51,647 bases of DNA, taken from the NCBI GenBank assembly GCA_021372675.1, contig JAJFTZ010000027.1, forward strand, positions 1 through 51,647, given 5' to 3'. Source of the DNA: Eubacteriales bacterium. Its GTDB lineage: Bacteria; Bacillota; Clostridia; Christensenellales; CAG-138. Shown here piece by piece: positions 50,292 to 51,647 of this stretch. The notes below the pieces were generated by a model. It did not search any database and had not been told where the DNA came from. It worked only from the letters and a program-made list of their open reading frames with translations. The position numbers and the translations under genes are program-made. Each line of letters begins with the position of its first letter. Position 1 is the first letter of the stretch.

Positions 50292-50505
50292 CTAGTATAT
50301 AACAACATCGAGCCGCCGTCAAGAGCGCGGCAATGAAAGGCCTGCGGCGCTGTATTTTTGGGGAGTTAACACATTATTCACCCAAACATGGAAATATTGT
50401 ATTATAATGGGTTCAAGGTTTCCGTTTCTTTTTCCATTCGAGCATGACGCCCAGACTTTGGGGAGAAGCTAAGCGTGTTATCAAATCAAAATGGGAGGTA
50501 GTTAC

Positions 50506-51618
50506 ATGAAACGTTTTGTCGCGCTTGTCGCCGTGCTTCTGATCCTGTTCAGCATCGCGCCCGCCGCGTACGCCCTGCAGCAGAACACCACGCTGTACGC
50601 CACGCAGCCGGTCAATATGCGCTACGGGCCGTCCACGAAGTATGTGATCGTAGGCGAGCTTGCCACCGGCGACGCCGTGCAGTACATGGGCCAGAGCGGC
50701 AGCTGGTACTATATCAGCCGCAACGGCATTGCGGCGTATGTGCACAGCAGATATCTTTCTACCGTGCAGCCGGTCGTTACCGCACCCTTGCTCCCGGTGG
50801 GAACCGTTACGGGCAGCACCTACGCGATCGCCACCGCCAACGTGAACGTGCGCACGGGCCCGTCCACCAAGTACGGGAAGCTCGGCGCCATCGGGGTGGG
50901 GCAGTCCGCTCCCATTCTGGGCTCGTCCGGCAACTGGCTTATGGTGCAGTGGGGCGGCCAGACCGGTTACGTATACAAGAAGTACTTTACGATTTCTTCG
51001 ACCCCGGCGTACACCCCTCCGGCGACCAACCCCGCATACCCCGTATACCCCGTGTATCCCTCTTATCCGTCGAGCCCTTCGGGTTCGTCGGGTTCATGGT
51101 CGGCCCCGACGTATCCGACCTATCCGATTTATTCGTACCCGGTCACCTCGCTGCCGATCTACACCTTCGATACGCAAAACGCGGCGTTTTTCGATAAGCT
51201 GGATCGCACGGGCTACTTCAACGCCAACCAGAATATCTACCTGGGCCGCTTTACCGACAGCCAAGGCGTGCCGAACATCCGCATCGCCAACGGCACCGAC
51301 ATCAACAAGGTGGCCGCGGACCTAAAGAAGCTTCTGAACGACGCCGGTACGTTCCGTCTGACCCCTTCGACTTTGCCGGTGGGCGTCAACATGTCGTACC
51401 TCACTTACTACGTGTCGCAGCTCAACGCGACCTATCAGGGGCTCAGCCAAACGCGAAAGAATGCGATCTCCCTTGCGGGCATCGGCTATGATCCCGCGCG
51501 CGACGCCGTGATCGTGCAGCTCAACGGGCTCAGCTCCGCTAAGATCGACGCGTTTAAGACGTATGTGGACGCGTGGGTCTTCCTCCAGTTTGAAAGCCCG
51601 TATTACTACATTCCCTAA
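50506..51618 (+). CDS. Secreted protein with two bacterial SH3 domains
   Basis: Exported protein of 370 residues. A signal peptide (1 to about 24, ending near PAAYA) is followed by two SH3b domains (about 27-85 with VNMRYGPSTKYVIVGEL and 108-165 with VNVRTGPSTKYGKLGAI), a Tyr/Pro/Ser linker (about 168-220, repeats of YPVYP) and a C-terminal domain of about 150 residues that I do not recognise. SH3b domains bind cell-wall peptides, so a wall-associated role is likely. Start: ATG at 50506 behind GGGAGGTAGTTAC. A TATAAT at 50403-50408 may be its -10. Confidence 0.85.
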   Translation: MKRFVALVAVLLILFSIAPAAYALQQNTTLYATQPVNMRYGPSTKYVIVGELATGDAVQYMGQSGSWYYISRNGIAAYVHSRYLSTVQPVVTAPLLPVGTVTGSTYAIATANVNVRTGPSTKYGKLGAIGVGQSAPILGSSGNWLMVQWGGQTGYVYKKYFTISSTPAYTPPATNPAYPVYPVYPSYPSSPSGSSGSWSAPTYPTYPIYSYPVTSLPIYTFDTQNAAFFDKLDRTGYFNANQNIYLGRFTDSQGVPNIRIANGTDINKVAADLKKLLNDAGTFRLTPSTLPVGVNMSYLTYYVSQLNATYQGLSQTRKNAISLAGIGYDPARDAVIVQLNGLSSAKIDAFKTYVDAWVFLQFESPYYYIP

Positions 51619-51647
51619 CGGAAAAGCAAAAAACGGAGGGCCGCTTC

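Overview
The window (about 51.6 kb, moderately high GC) most likely comes from an anaerobic, carbohydrate-fermenting Firmicute of the clostridial type. The reasons are AGGAGG-type ribosome sites almost everywhere, YesM/YesN-type two-component genes, lipoprotein substrate-binding proteins, a rubredoxin / flavodiiron protein / superoxide reductase oxygen-defence set, and DUF1836, DUF4256 and CsoR-family proteins typical of Firmicutes. No genome-level identification is possible from the sequence alone.

Region 1 (1-12454): tRNA-Asn with a truncated DUF3991 mobile-element remnant behind it, then a YesMN two-component system, an FbpA/AfuA-type ABC importer (lipoprotein, ATPase, fused double permease), a BtpA/SgcQ-family protein and, facing them, an Amadori-product operon: two GntR/UTRA regulators, frlC and frlB. 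A NagB-family gene is divergent from the regulators. No fructosamine kinase is present, although FrlB works on a phosphorylated substrate. The importer resembles transporters known to carry sugar phosphates, so the locus may take up phosphorylated substrates directly. A paired 9-bp motif (TTRTACCAC) in two intergenic regions suggests a shared GntR operator.

Region 2 (12455-21760): a metal cassette. It begins near a decayed IS3-family transposase end and holds a CPC-type P1B ATPase with a His/Cys-rich N terminus under a CsoR-type operator, a complete Opp/Dpp/Nik-type importer whose binding protein carries a C-terminal membrane anchor, a Cys-rich CGGC-like protein and a CsoR-family repressor.

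Region 3 (21847-30873): an alpha-galactoside / amino-sugar operon on the minus strand (GH4 glycosidase, CUT1 ABC importer, AgaS, GatZ/KbaZ) divergent from a LacI regulator and a BadF-type sugar kinase. GatZ has no catalytic GatY partner and there is no tagatose-6-phosphate kinase. This fits GatZ acting as a tagatose-6-phosphate 4-epimerase that feeds fructose-6-phosphate.

Region 4 (30874-35080): a MerR/GyrI-like regulator translationally coupled to an unknown 361-residue Cys-containing protein, a GC-rich multi-hairpin block of unknown nature, a family-4-like uracil-DNA glycosylase with one cluster cysteine replaced, and a DUF4256 protein.

Region 5 (35081-43932): signalling. A REC-HD-GYP regulator, an HPt protein and a large hybrid sensor kinase form one phosphorelay operon. 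An SGNH hydrolase, a DUF1836 protein and an NTF2-PAS-PAS-GGDEF diguanylate cyclase follow. Two copies of a structured dispersed repeat lie here, one of which carries an intact terminator.

Region 6 (43933-51647): oxygen defence (Crp/Fnr regulator, rubredoxin with a shortened first knuckle, flavodiiron protein, superoxide reductase, and later a peroxiredoxin behind a Fur/PerR-like box, and thioredoxin), plus a nitrilase-family hydrolase, an AraC/GyrI-like regulator, a degenerate GIY-YIG protein and a secreted double-SH3 protein.
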